Source of the DNA: Lathyrus oleraceus
Lineage: Eukaryota; Streptophyta; Magnoliopsida; Fabales; Fabaceae
Direction of reading: 5' to 3'
Length of the DNA: 64,000 nt
Assembly (NCBI RefSeq): GCF_024323335.1
Contig: NC_066585.1
Location: 537,672,769-537,736,768, forward strand
The position numbers were made by a program, and so were the translations under genes. Below, in pieces: positions 24,751-36,218 of the stretch (position 1 is the first letter of the stretch; each line of letters begins with the position of its first letter). A model generated the notes under the pieces. It was not told where the DNA came from, did no database searches, and was given only the letters and a program-made list of their open reading frames with translations.

Positions 24751-27700
24751 TTATGCGTAGTATTTTTTGACTATGTCTGCGTTCACGGGATGTGGGAAGT
24801 CTTCGCCATCCATCGTAGCAAGTATCATGGCTCCACCGGAGAATACCTTCTTAACTACAAATGGCCCTTCGTATGTGGGAGTCCATTTGCCCCTGGGATC
24901 ACCTTGTGGTAGAATGATACGCTTTATTACCAAGTCGCCAATTTGATACACCTGTCTCTTGACTCTTTTGTTAAATGCCTGGGTCATGCGTTTCTGATAT
25001 ATCTGCCCATGACAAACAGCCGCAAGTCTCTTCTCATCGATCAAGTTTATCTGGTCGAGTCGAGTCTGAATCCATTCATCTTCATCTAAGCCCGCCTCTT
25101 TCATGATTCGTAGAGAGGGAATCTGAACTTCCACTGGTAAAACGGCTTCCATTCCGTAGACTAAAGAGAAAGGAGTTGCTCCTGTCGAAGTGCGTACTGA
25201 AGTGCGATAACCGTGAAGAGCAAACGGTAACATCTCATGCCAGTCTTTGTACGTCACCGTCATCTTTTGTATGATCTTCTTGATATTCTTATTAGCAGCT
25301 TCTACAGCGTCATTCATCTTTGGTCGGTACGGAGAAGAGTTATGGTGCTTTACGTTGAACTGCGTGCAGAGTTCAGTAATCATCTTGTTGTTCAAATTAG
25401 TATCATTGTCAGTGATAATTCTTTCCGGAATGCCATATCGACAAATGAGATTATTCTTGATGAACCGTGCCACCACATTCTTGGTGACAGAAGCAAATGA
25501 GGCGGCCTCTACCCACTTTGTAAAGTAATCAATAGCGACAAGGATGAAGCGATGTCCATTAGAAGCAGTAGGTTTAATTTCCCCAATCATATCAATGCCC
25601 CACATTGCAAATGGCCAAGGTGCGGTCAACACGTTCAATGGAGCAGGAGGTGCATGTATTTTATCCGCATATATCTGGCACTTGTGACAGGTTCTGGAGT
25701 GATGATGGCAATCAGCTTCCATGGTAGACCAATAATACCCTGATCTCAGAATCTTCTTGGCCATCGTATGTCCACTAGAATGAGTCCCGAAAATACCGTC
25801 GTGCATATCTTCCATAATCTCTTCTGCTTCCTTTTTATCCACACAGCGAAGCAAAGTTGAGTCATGATTACGTTTGTATAATACTCCATTACTCAAAAAG
25901 AATTTAGCAGAGAACTTCCTCAGGAATTTCCTATCATTGATAGATGCCCCCTCAGGGTACTCCTGAGTTTCTAAATATCTTTTTACTTCGTGGAACCAAG
26001 GTTTTTCCCGTACTCCCTCGGTGTTAAGTTCATAACAGTATGCCGGTTCATCTAGTCGCTCAATGGTGATCCTGGGAGCTTCATTGTCCCATCTGACTCT
26101 GAACATAGATGACATGGTAGCTAATGCGTCTGCCAACTGATTCTCTTCTCGTGGGATATGTTCGAATGTTATCTCTTCAAAGTATGGGATTAATGTCATC
26201 ACCCGTTCTCGGTAAGGGATGAGATTCGGATGCTTAGTGTCCCATTCTCCTTTGATCTGACTGATTACTAATGCTGAGTCTCCGTACACACTCAAAAACT
26301 TGACCCGCCGGTCTATAGCAGCCTTGAGTCCCAAAATACATGCTTCATACTCAGCCATATTATTGGTACAATGAAAACATAGTCTAGCAGTGAAAGGCGT
26401 ATGGTAACCCTCGGGAGAAATGATTACCACACCAACACCATTGCCCAATGCATTAGAAGACCCATCGAAAACCATAGTCCATCGGGATCCTAGTTCGGGT
26501 CCTTCATCCGGCCCAGGTTCTTCATAATCAGTAACAAGCATGACATCCTCATCTGGGAACTCAAAATTCATAGATTGGTAATCATCCACCGCTTGATGAG
26601 CCAAATGATCAGCTAGCACGCTTCCTTTGATTGCTTTCTGAGTAGTATACTGGATGTCATACTCTGTTAAGATCATCTGCCATCTTGCTATTCTTCCGGA
26701 GAGAGCGGGTTTCTCAAATATGTATTTGATAGGATCCATCTTAGAAATCAATAAAGTGGTGTGATTCAACATATACTGTCTCAGTCGGCGAGCAGCCCAG
26801 GCCAAAGCACAGCAAGTTCTCTCGAGCAGTGAGTATCTTGTTTCACAGTCGGTAAACTTTTTGCTAAGGTAGTATATGGCATGCTCTTTTCGACCAGACT
26901 CGTCATGTTGCCCCAACACACACCCCATTGAATTTTCTAACACGGTCAAATACATGATTAGAGGTCTTCCTTCAACCGGTGGCATCAGGATCGGAGGTTC
27001 CTGGAGATACTTCTTGATTTTGTCAAAAGCTTCTTGACATTCCTCATTCCATATCATCTCTTGATTTTTCCTCAGTAGCTTGAAGAGGGGTTTGCAGGTG
27101 GCGGTCAAATGGGAGATAAATCGGGCAATGTAATTCAAGCGTCCCAAGAAACCTCTGACTTCTTTATCTGTACTAGGAACTGGCATTTCTTGAATAGCTC
27201 TCACCTTGGCCGGGTCAACCTCAATCCCTTTACCACTGACAATAAAGCCCAAGAGTTTACCGGATCTTACTCCAAAGGTGCATTTGTTCGGGTTCAATCT
27301 CAACTTGTACTTCTTCAACCTCTCGAACAGTTTGTATAAATGATCGAGATGTTCCTCCTCAGTATGAGATCTGGCTATCATGTCATCCACATATACTTCT
27401 ATTTCATGATGGATCATATCATGGAACAAAACCACCATAGCACGCTGGTACGTTGCCCCTGCATTCTTTAAACCAAATGGCATTACTTTATAACAGAACG
27501 TGCCTCATTATGTCACAAACGTAGTTTTCTCCATGTCCTCAGGCGCCATCTTAATCTGGTTGTAACCTGAGAATCCATCCATGAATGAGAACACCTTGTG
27601 TTGAGCGGTGTTATCTACCAGAACATCAATGTGCGGGAGTGGAAAGTCATCCTTGGGACTCGCTTTATTCAGGTCTCGGTAATCTACACACATTCGCACC

Positions 27701-28222
27701 TTACCATCCTTCTTTGGCACTGGTACCACATTAGCAACCCATTGAGGATAAGAAGTAACAGCCAGAAAACCTGCATCAAATTGTTTCATCACCTCGGCTT
27801 TGATTTTCTCAGACATTTCAGGACGCATGCGACGAACCTTTTGCTTAACAGGACGACATTCTTCCCTCGTTGGCAGTCGATGCACTACTATATCGGTATC
27901 CAGTCCTGGCATGTCTTCATAAGACCAAGCAAAAATCTCTACATAGTCATGCAACATCTGAATCAACCTTCTCTTGACACTGTTTTCCAAGCCTGCTCCT
28001 ATTTTGACTTCTTTCTTGTTTACTTCAGTGCCCAGATTTACAGTCTCAACTGACTCCTCGTGTGGCTGTATAGTCCTTTCTTCCTGCAGTAACAGTCTGG
28101 CAAGTTCTCCAGGTACTTCACAATCTTCCTCACTTCCATCCTCGGCTTGGTAGATCGGATTTTCAAAGTCATAATGAACAGTAGTAGAACTATTGTCAAC
28201 AGGATCCAGAGTGGGTATGGAT
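24751..28222 (-). pseudogene. Ogre pol exon: RT, RNase H, second RNase H, integrase
   Basis: From the splice acceptor at 28222 the frame runs through a conserved pre-RT linker (YDFENPIYQAEDGSEEDCEV) and RT (VPVPKKDGKVRMCVDYRDLN). It is then stopped by TAA-TGA at 27505-27510, in the middle of RT. The same frame resumes and stays open for 910 codons: the rest of RT with the catalytic YVDDM box, the first RNase H, and a second RNase H (WTMVFDGSSN, then NMAEYEAC). The latter is characteristic of Tat/Ogre elements. Integrase follows, with the H-H-C-C zinc site (HSSGHTMAKK, then CHKCQIY) and catalytic D, D, E (GIDMIG, TDNDTN, DAVEAANK). The C-terminal tail ends in KKYYA. Without the double stop it would be a complete pol. 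It would synthesise and insert the DNA copy. Confidence 0.95.
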
Positions 28223-28467
28223 CTGCAATTCGTTACGTGAGTGTGTGTAAGAAAACATAGCTCGTTTGGAAGATGACAGAAAAGATAAAGAGCGCAATAT
28301 TTGAATGCAAAAAGTCCATTGATTTATTGAATATGAATATGCTTATGAAGATGACAAAACCCTTAACAAATTAGCTATTGTGCCCCGGGCATAGACACAA
28401 CGCTTGGAGAAGTTCAATTGTAAAAAAAACAAAAATTTACAACACTAAAATAGACAATAACAATTAC
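28223..28467 (-). other. Ogre pro-pol intron, 245 bp
   Basis: On the minus strand the protease frame meets a stop as CAG GAG TAA. A donor GTAATT starts inside the GAG codon (28467), and an acceptor TTGCAG ends at 28223. Splicing joins GA to A, giving GAA, and continues directly in the pol frame. The 245-bp length is not a multiple of three, so removal also corrects the frame. The intron is AT-rich with a long poly(U)-like stretch and contains stops in all frames. An intron here is a known Ogre feature, used to control the ratio of Gag-Pro to Pol. Confidence 0.88.
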
Positions 28468-30139
28468 TCCTGACTAAAGGAAATCGGGATAGTGTCTTCA
28501 GCCTTCCAATTATTGAGTCCGTCACCAATTGTTGGGAAAATCCAGCTATCCAGGTCGCAATCGCTGTCAGCATCTTCTACAGCATTAATTTGACTCTTGT
28601 CAGAGCTGAACCCCAGGCCAAATTTGTCAGACTTGTACGGTACGTCGATCAATTGACCCCAGCCAGTACGACCACCATCTTCAACCACGGCTTGAGCGTC
28701 CTTCAGAGAAATCATAGCAGGAGGAGCACGAATAACCTTGGGTACACAGGAAGTTGGCTTAAGGACAGGATTGGTCGGAGGAACTACTTCAAATGACTGA
28801 CAAGGAGTCTCAATGAATTCACCATCCATCTCGACGTATCTGAAGGTATGCACACTACTGACAATGTACTCTTCTTCTCCACACACGGTGACAATTTTGC
28901 CCTTTGTGGGATACCTCAACTTTTGATGGAGAGACGAGGCTACAGCGCCTGTCCCATGAATCCAAGGGCGTCCCAGTAAGCAGGAATAGGCAGGACGAAT
29001 GTTCATTACATGGAAGGTAGTGTTGAAGACTTGAGGTCCTATCTTGATAGGAAGGACTACTTCTCCATGGACAACACTCTTCGCACCATCGTAAGCACGT
29101 ACCACAATGTCACTAGGTTTAGTTCAATGCTTTTACAATCCAGCTTATCCAGCACAGCTGTCGACAGCACATTCAAGGAAGAGCCATTATCGATCAACAC
29201 ATGAGACAAAGTGATTCCCCTACACTCAATGGAGATATGCAGGGCTTTATTGTGATTCTTTCCTGCTGGTGTCAGATCAGCATCGGAAAAGCCTAGGCCA
29301 TTGTCAACAGCCAAGTGAGCAACATAATTTTCGAACTGATCGACAGATGTTTCCTGAGGCACGTGAGCAGTCTTCAAGAATTTTACCAATGCATTGGCAT
29401 GAGATTCAGAAGATAACAACAAGGATAACATTGAGATCTTAGACGGGGTATGCCCCAACTGTTCTACAACATCAAAATCACTCTTGCGAATGATTTTCAG
29501 CACTTCTTCCATTTCTTGTTTGGCAACATCTTCGGGAGTAACTTCGACCGGTGTCTCTGACTGAGAAGGATTGATTGGTTCCTTTCCTCGAGTTTCAAGG
29601 ACAGGAGGTGAGATTTCTGGAGAGAAGATCCTTCCGCTTCGAGTAATTTTACTAGTCCCAACAATGCCACTAGTATTAGCAGCATTATCCACTTGCTTCA
29701 CGCCATGGACGTAAACATCACCGCCATAATTCCACGGAATAGCTTTGCTTGAGGAATACGGGATCGGGCCAGGTGCAGTGATGATTAGGGGAGCAACCCT
29801 GGGCTCAGCAGTAATCTTCACAGGCGCCCTGGTAGCGGTAATCTTCACTGGAACTTTGGACCTAGCAATCACAGATATTTCTTCAATAGGGTTTTCCGCC
29901 TTAGGAATCCTTTCGAAGAGAACTGTACGATCGTCCATCAGCCGTTGAATACCATTCTTCAATTTCAAACAGTCCTCGGGCCGGAGTATGCAGAGATTGC
30001 AATCTTCAGCACAACCTGGAAATAAACCAGCTTGCAATAAATTCCTCTTTATGATCGGGAGAGGAGATGTTAAGTCCGCCACATTGGAAACGTGATCGTC
30101 ATCATCCACGGCATTAACCGTCTTGTCATGATTAGGCAT
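28468..30139 (-). pseudogene. Ogre protease region, frameshifted
   Basis: Two overlapping frames cover the region. The first (30139-29057) holds a linker rich in proline and valine, then the aspartic protease active site in the form LIDNGSSLNVLS. The second (29105-28464) continues the protease with AYDGAKSVVHGEV and the LLGRPWIH flap-like motif. The switch happens near 29120-29128 through the apparent loss of one base. A further one-base loss near 30137-30141 separates it from gag. The frame ends at the intron donor. The protease would cut the polyprotein. Confidence 0.9.
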
Positions 30140-31488
30140 AGGGCAGTGATGACATTAGGGGTCTCCGGAGGCTCAAACTCAATTTCTCCAGCTTCGATCA
30201 TATCCTGAATCTTATTCTTCAATGACCAGCAATCGTTTGTATCATGCCCGGGGCTATCGGAGTGATATGCACACCTGGCATTAGGGTTATAACGAGAAGA
30301 GGTAGTGTTGGGATTCGTAGGAGGATCTCTGAGGGTGATCAAATTTGCCTTTAGCATTCCCTGCAGTGCCTGTGCCAAGGTCATATTGATCCTGGTAAAC
30401 TGCCTTCTTGGCCTGTCTTGTTTGGGCTGGAAGTTTTGAGATGGTGGTGCTGCAATCGTAACTGCTCCAATGTCGTGGTCACGGTTTTTCTTGTTACGAC
30501 CCTTTTGACCGTACACAGCATTTGATTCGTTCCTCCCCTGATAGGACCTTTTGGTGCTTGCAGAGGTAGCCGCCTGTATCTTTCCACTTCGGATGCCGCT
30601 TTCAACACGTTCACCTGTTAATATAAGTTCAGTGAAACCTGATGAAGAACTTCCCAGTAGATGGCTGTAGAATGGGCCGGTCAGTGTGCCCATGAACATG
30701 TCCACCAATTCTCTGTCAGTCATAAGGGGTTTGACTCTGCCAGCCAAATCTCTCCACTTTTGAGCATATTCTTTAAAGCTTTCTTTAGATCCCATAGTCA
30801 TATTCTGCAACTGTAGCCGGGTAGGTGCTAGTTCAGAGTTATACTGGTACTGTTTATAGAAAGCTGTTGCTAAATCAGTCCAGGTGCGGATGTCAGAGCT
30901 CTCGAGCTGATAATACCATTCCAACTGTGTGCCAGCCAGGCTCTCTTGGAAGAAATGGATCCATAGCTTCCTGTCAGTGGTATGCGGCTGAATCTTTCTC
31001 ACATAAGCTCTCAGATGCATCTGAGGACAAGACGCACCATCGTACTTAGTGAAAGTGGGGATTTTGAATTTGCGAGGAATGGTCACATCGGAGACCAGAC
31101 CCAAACTTTCGAAATCCAGACCGGGCGCCTTCTGACCCTCCATAGCTAGCATACGTTCTTCCAGCAACTTGTACTTATCATCTCTTGGAGAGTACTGTTC
31201 ATTTTCATAATCTTCATCGTCATCCTCAGGGTTGGAGAAATCAGCATTCTCTTCCTCTGAATCATTCTCCGCCCCCTCTTCTGGACCATTCGGGATTCCA
31301 AACTTGACTCCTGCGGCCTGTCCTTTACGCCTTCTTCCCGGGTTAATGAAACTCACAGCTTTCTTGTCTTTCTTCTTTTCGAGCAAAAGAGCCTTCAGTT
31401 CCTACTGCCCCTTGGATAAGCTTAGCATCATCTCCTTGAATTGAGCATTCTGAGTCTGGAGATCTTTGACAGTTTGTTCGAGATCCAT
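30070..31488 (-). pseudogene. Ogre gag with a premature amber stop
   Basis: The natural start is the ATG at 31488 (MDLEQTVKDLQTQNAQFKEM, a coiled-coil-like beginning). After 28 codons a TAG at 31402-31404 interrupts it; the frame then stays open for over 430 codons. It contains an acidic stretch (NDSEEENADFSNPEDDDEDY), the retrotransposon gag core (FQESLAGTQLEWYYQ, then WTDLATAFYKQY) and a CX-type zinc site (CAYHSDSPGHDTNDCW). A one-base loss near 30140 ends it in a wrong frame. Gag would form the particle and bind the RNA. Confidence 0.92.
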
Positions 31489-31698
31489 TTTTCTGTTTGT
31501 AATCGAATTGTGAGAACATTGAACTTGTAAAATACCTGTTATGCAGTGTTATGTTATGTTATGCAATGCATGAAATGTTTTCAAGGACTTTTGGAATTTA
31601 ACTTTGCGTAAATCACCAACGAGAGAGAAATGTTTATTGCTAATTTCTTTAATCAATGTTCATTACAAAAGGAATAATAATAAAAATACAATGAAAGC

Positions 31699-33027
31699 TC
31701 AAGTCTCCCAGGGGCGACTTCTTTTTGGGCGAAGATACGCATTGAGTCTTCGTTCCTCATTAAGCTGACTGGTAAGTTCTAACACTTTCTTCCTTTCTGC
31801 GACGAACTGAGTCTCGAAAGTATCCCTTTCTTCTCTCAATTGGATCCAGGATCTCTTTAGTTCCTCAACATTGGTAGGCATATCTGGATAAGGAATGATC
31901 TGAGGAGCACCTCCTTCAGCTTCAGGTTCGACAATCTGAGGTCCGATTGCAAGATATGGCATGACAAGTTCACGAGCTCTGGCGCGTACCCATCTGAGAT
32001 AAGGTTCCATAGGAATAAAATTTTTCTGTCCTAACGTACCTCTCTTCACCATGCCCCAAGCTCGTACAAATCTTTGACGGAGGCCTTGGGAATCGTTGTC
32101 ATAGTCGAACACAATGCCTTCGATGATCATTTCATGTGGACCATCTCTTCGAGCACAACCAAACTGTCGCAGAGCTAAAGCAGGATTATAAGTAATACCT
32201 CCTCTTATTCCTAGGAGTGGTACATTAGGGAACTCGCCATAACGGTCAATGATGGTAACATTTTCCTTGAACTGAGGACACCAACAGATGTCTGGGTGGG
32301 AGAGCGACATTATCCTTTGAGACCATTTCAAATTCTGCTCGTTCTTCAAGACTGATTGAGGAAGGTGCGAAATAAACCACCTAGACAACAAAGGTATGCA
32401 GCACATGAGAGTCCCTTGCTTCTTCATGGTACGAGTGTGGAGGGAATGCAAAATGTCTCCCAGCAAGGTAGGTACAGGGTTATGAGTGAGAAATATCTTA
32501 ATAGCATTCATGTCTATGAATTGGTCTGGATTAGGGAATAACACCAAGCCATAGATTAGCAATGCCAGGATGTCTTCGAAAGCACGGACATTCATAACTT
32601 TTAAGAATTCTCGGGCCTTATTTGTCAGGAATTTGGCAAGTAAACCCTTAACTCCACTCCTTGTTACCCAATTAGCTTCAATGTCGGACTTCGTCATGTG
32701 TAAAGCTGCGGCAACTTCTTCAGCCTTCGGAACCTTTTCTAAACCACTGAAAGGTATTTGATCAAGGATAGGTATCCCAAGCAGTCTGGAGAATTCTTCC
32801 AGTGTAGGTACCAACTGATAATCTGGGAATGTGAAGCAATGATGTTTAGGGTCGAAGAACTGGAATAAAACTCTCATCATATCTTCTTTGAAACCAGTGG
32901 TAACCAAATTGAGGAGAGAACCGTGTTTCTTGATGAACTGGGCATGATCGGAAAGTTCTGACACTAAGTTCTTGAGTTGAGGAGAGATTGCTACAAGATT
33001 AATCCGGATGGTCTTCCTGGGAGCCAT
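31699..33027 (-). CDS. Ogre ORF1, plant-mobile-domain-like protein, 442 aa
   Basis: An intact frame from ATG 33027 to 31699, between the leader and gag. Its presence at this place is a hallmark of Ogre elements; its role is not established. The body resembles the plant mobile domain / aminotransferase-like family (FTFPDYQLVPTLEEFSRLLG is the typical signature near residues 65-85). The C-terminal 60 residues are charged and likely coiled coil (RDTFETQFVAERKKVLELTS). It is the only open reading frame of this element without a visible break. It starts with MAPRKTIRIN and ends RPWET. Confidence 0.9.
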   Translation of the reverse strand: MAPRKTIRINLVAISPQLKNLVSELSDHAQFIKKHGSLLNLVTTGFKEDMMRVLFQFFDPKHHCFTFPDYQLVPTLEEFSRLLGIPILDQIPFSGLEKVPKAEEVAAALHMTKSDIEANWVTRSGVKGLLAKFLTNKAREFLKVMNVRAFEDILALLIYGLVLFPNPDQFIDMNAIKIFLTHNPVPTLLGDILHSLHTRTMKKQGTLMCCIPLLSRWFISHLPQSVLKNEQNLKWSQRIMSLSHPDICWCPQFKENVTIIDRYGEFPNVPLLGIRGGITYNPALALRQFGCARRDGPHEMIIEGIVFDYDNDSQGLRQRFVRAWGMVKRGTLGQKNFIPMEPYLRWVRARARELVMPYLAIGPQIVEPEAEGGAPQIIPYPDMPTNVEELKRSWIQLREERDTFETQFVAERKKVLELTSQLNEERRLNAYLRPKRSRPWET

Positions 33028-33753
33028 AGCTTTACAAAACAGAGCAAAGTTAAATCCCTAAGTCCTTGAAATGGTTAGTACAATGTTATGATGTCATGAT
33101 GTTATGATGTTATGATGTTATGAGGTTAAATAAATAACAAGCGCAAGCAAGTCACACAACCATCATTCCTAGGTTTTAAGGCTTGCATGAGTTCCATAGG
33201 TAAGTACCCTCCCCACTGAAGTTTAGTTGGTTCAACCTGTCCTAGAATAGTAACCGGGTTCTAAAAGGATCTCCAATCATTGACCTTCCCTCAAGTCCAC
33301 TTCAGTGCAACACCAAGTGGTTGACCGAAGCTTCCCTAAAGTCCAATCTCAAGGAGTGTAGTATCGAGTCTCAACCAACCCCAGTCGGAACCGAAGTCAG
33401 TTATCTCACTACTTTCTAATGGCCAGGATGAGTCAATTAGGGTTCTAAAAGTCTGGTTAATGCTTTAATGACACCACGCAGATGCCAAATTTTTCCTCAA
33501 GTAAACATGAGGAACATCAGGACATCCAAAGTGTCACATTAACCGTAGCCATCATTTTAACCATTCCAGTATACGCCGGATAGTCGCGATGATCTATTGC
33601 TACTTACCTAAGGTACACTAGATCCGGGTGTAGGATCTTTCACTCAAGAATACCCAAGCAATCCCTTAAAAGTAAATCAGACAATTTTAAATAAGTGATC
33701 TTGTTTTTTAAGGTAACCTCTCTTGTAATAGTCCCCAGCAGAGTCGCCAGTTC
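33028..33753 (-). other. Ogre leader with tRNA primer-binding site
   Basis: Untranslated sequence between the 5' LTR and ORF1. Directly next to the LTR, 33723-33753 on the minus strand reads GAACTGGCGACTCTGCTGGGG. TGGCGACTCTGCTGGGGA is the kind of site Ogre uses for a tRNA-Arg primer (assignment from knowledge of the family). A short array of 'atgttatg' units is at about 33081-33125. Confidence 0.8.
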
Positions 33754-35716
33754 TGTCATACGGTGAACTGACTTGGTGTGTTTTGCTTTTTATCGCAATG
33801 TCGCGGATAGCAAGAGTCGCCACCGACTTTTCTTTTATCCAATAAGGAAAGGTGGAAAAGAACAGGAAAGACCTCAATAGATTTTGGGTTCGGGAGGTAC
33901 ATTATACAAAGGGAAGGTATTAGCACCCTTTGTATCCATGGTTATCCATGGGCTCTTAATTGCTGGATCACTTATATTTTTGTTTGAAAAGTGTTGGTGA
34001 ATTGTTAAAAATGTTTCGAAAAGAGAGTTTAACTTTGTAATGATTCTCGTATGAATGTATACAAAGTATTTATCTCGCTTGATTTTGAAAACGGTTTAGA
34101 AAAATGTAACTTGGTAATGATTCTAGTATGAACGTATACCAAGTGGTGATTTTCTAGGATTTGCAAAGTGTGAGGGGTGGAAAATGTTTTAGGTTATGAT
34201 CTAGCAATTGAGAGTTATACCTTCCTAAGGTCGTTATGAACGTTTCCTATCCTTATGAGGGTAAAACTGTCCTTACTATTGAGAAGTAAGTAGTTTTATC
34301 CTTTGGATGTAAAAGGGTCATCGTAGGGTCATCGATAGGTCATTGAAGGCAACAGTTGTAAGGATACCTTAGCATTCGAAGGGACGATCATCATTTAACC
34401 GTAGGCTACACCGAAGGGTCCTCGAGGGACAAAATCGTATTTTCGAAGGCAACATCCGAGGGACCATGATTTATTTTATGATGATTTAACCGAAGGGCCG
34501 TTGCTAAGTGTATCCCTACATTCGCGGGACATGACCGTTATACCGTAATACCGTAGGGCAAAAGAGAGGTCCAAGATCACATATTTAGAGGCCATGTTTT
34601 AAAGTTAATTAGGTAATTAGGGTGAATCTCCACATTAAAATCAATACATTAAAATCAATACATTAAAAATAATACATTAAAATTAATTAAGCAATTTAGG
34701 GCAGCTCTTCACAAGGGTATCCCACAAATAAAGTGGAAGACCTAAACAACAATCTTTTCCTGGGGTGTGTGAACCTTTGCAACATTCAGCAAACGGGTTA
34801 GAATACCAAATCAGGGTGCAATCGAGGATTACACCGCAAAAGAAATCACAACAGTAATATGAGCAGATAAACAATGCCTGGCTATGATAAAACATGAGTA
34901 AAAAATCAGAATAGAAAAGTCGGCTACTGTCAGGTTCACGCCTGCCTCGCCTAGCGAAGGCTTAGCGAATACTCGCTTCATGCTCGCTTAGCGACGTGCT
35001 AGCGAGCGACTGCGGATTCTGGTTTTGATATCAGTACAATTTCAACCGATTTTATGCCTTATGGCTTTCATTACAGCAATTATATGGTTAATCATTTAAG
35101 GTATTCAAGTGCACACTACAATTCACATGACAAACTTAAGATATTTTCATAAATTTAATCATAATGCCATATGCAAATTAAGAACATAAGGTAGTAATAG
35201 CAATTGTAACCTTGAATTGGCCGACCGGATCGAATTGAGCGGAAGTGACCTTGCTGCCGCCGGCTTTTCCTTCAGGGTTTCTCGGAATTCTCAGGGTTAG
35301 CCTCCAGGGTTTTCCGTCTGTGAGCGCGAGGGTTTGCTTGCTAGGGTTCTCCTTTCGTCCTTTTTCGTTCTGTCCTTTTCATTACTGAAGTGCTGGTATT
35401 TATAATGCTCTTTTTCATGACCTAATGGGCTCAGAATGAAGCCCGAAATTTTCTGTTGTCTGTCAGCTTCGCTAGGCGAGCGTGTAGCGAACGTTCGCTA
35501 GGCGAGCGTGTAGCGAACGTGTAGCGAACGTGTAGCGAACGTTCGCTAGGCGAGCGTATAGCGAACGCGTAGCGAACAGGCCAGTTTGGGCCATTTTCTG
35601 GATTGGGCCATTCGTGAGCTGGGCCTTTGTTCCTTTGAGATCAGTGTCATAAAAATGAGTCGGAGTGCCCTGAAAAATGTCTTGAAATATTAATGGGCAA
35701 ATTTTGGGGTATGACA
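33754..35716 (-). repeat. 5' LTR of the Ogre element (1,963 bp)
   Basis: Partner of 20656-22581. TATA box at 35397-35404 (minus strand). The U3 minisatellite at 35466-35577 has the block order 26-26-11-11-26-11, one 26 and one 11 more than the 3' LTR. This LTR would drive transcription of the element. Confidence 0.95.
35466..35577. repeat. U3 minisatellite, long allele
   Basis: Same GTTCGCTA...TAGCGAAC hairpin blocks as at 22368-22441, expanded by 37 bp, and located about 60 bp upstream of the LTR TATA box. Open frames through it (repeats of 'ARLANVRYT'-like residues) are artefacts. Confidence 0.9.

Positions 35717-36218
<502 letters not shown>

Larger units (their letters stand above)
20656..35716 (-). 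mobile_element. Complete Ogre/Tat-type Ty3/gypsy retrotransposon, 15,061 bp
   Basis: Exact target duplication CATAT flanks it (20651-20655 and 35717-35721). The LTRs (20656-22581 and 33754-35716) start and end TGTCATAC...GTATGACA on the minus strand. From 5' to 3' (decreasing coordinates) it carries a PBS, an untranslated leader, ORF1, gag, protease, an intron, RT, RNase H, a second RNase H, integrase, and a long 3' untranslated region with tandem repeats. The extra ORF before gag, the intron between protease and RT, the second RNase H and the long repeat-bearing 3' region are known marks of Ogre elements in legumes. I counted about five base substitutions between the LTRs, apart from changes in short tandem repeats, so the insertion is young. 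The coding region has at least four disabling lesions. Confidence 0.95.

Noticed and set aside
25237..25743. Plus-strand frames across the Ogre pol
   Set aside because: Shadows of the minus-strand integrase and RNase H frames.
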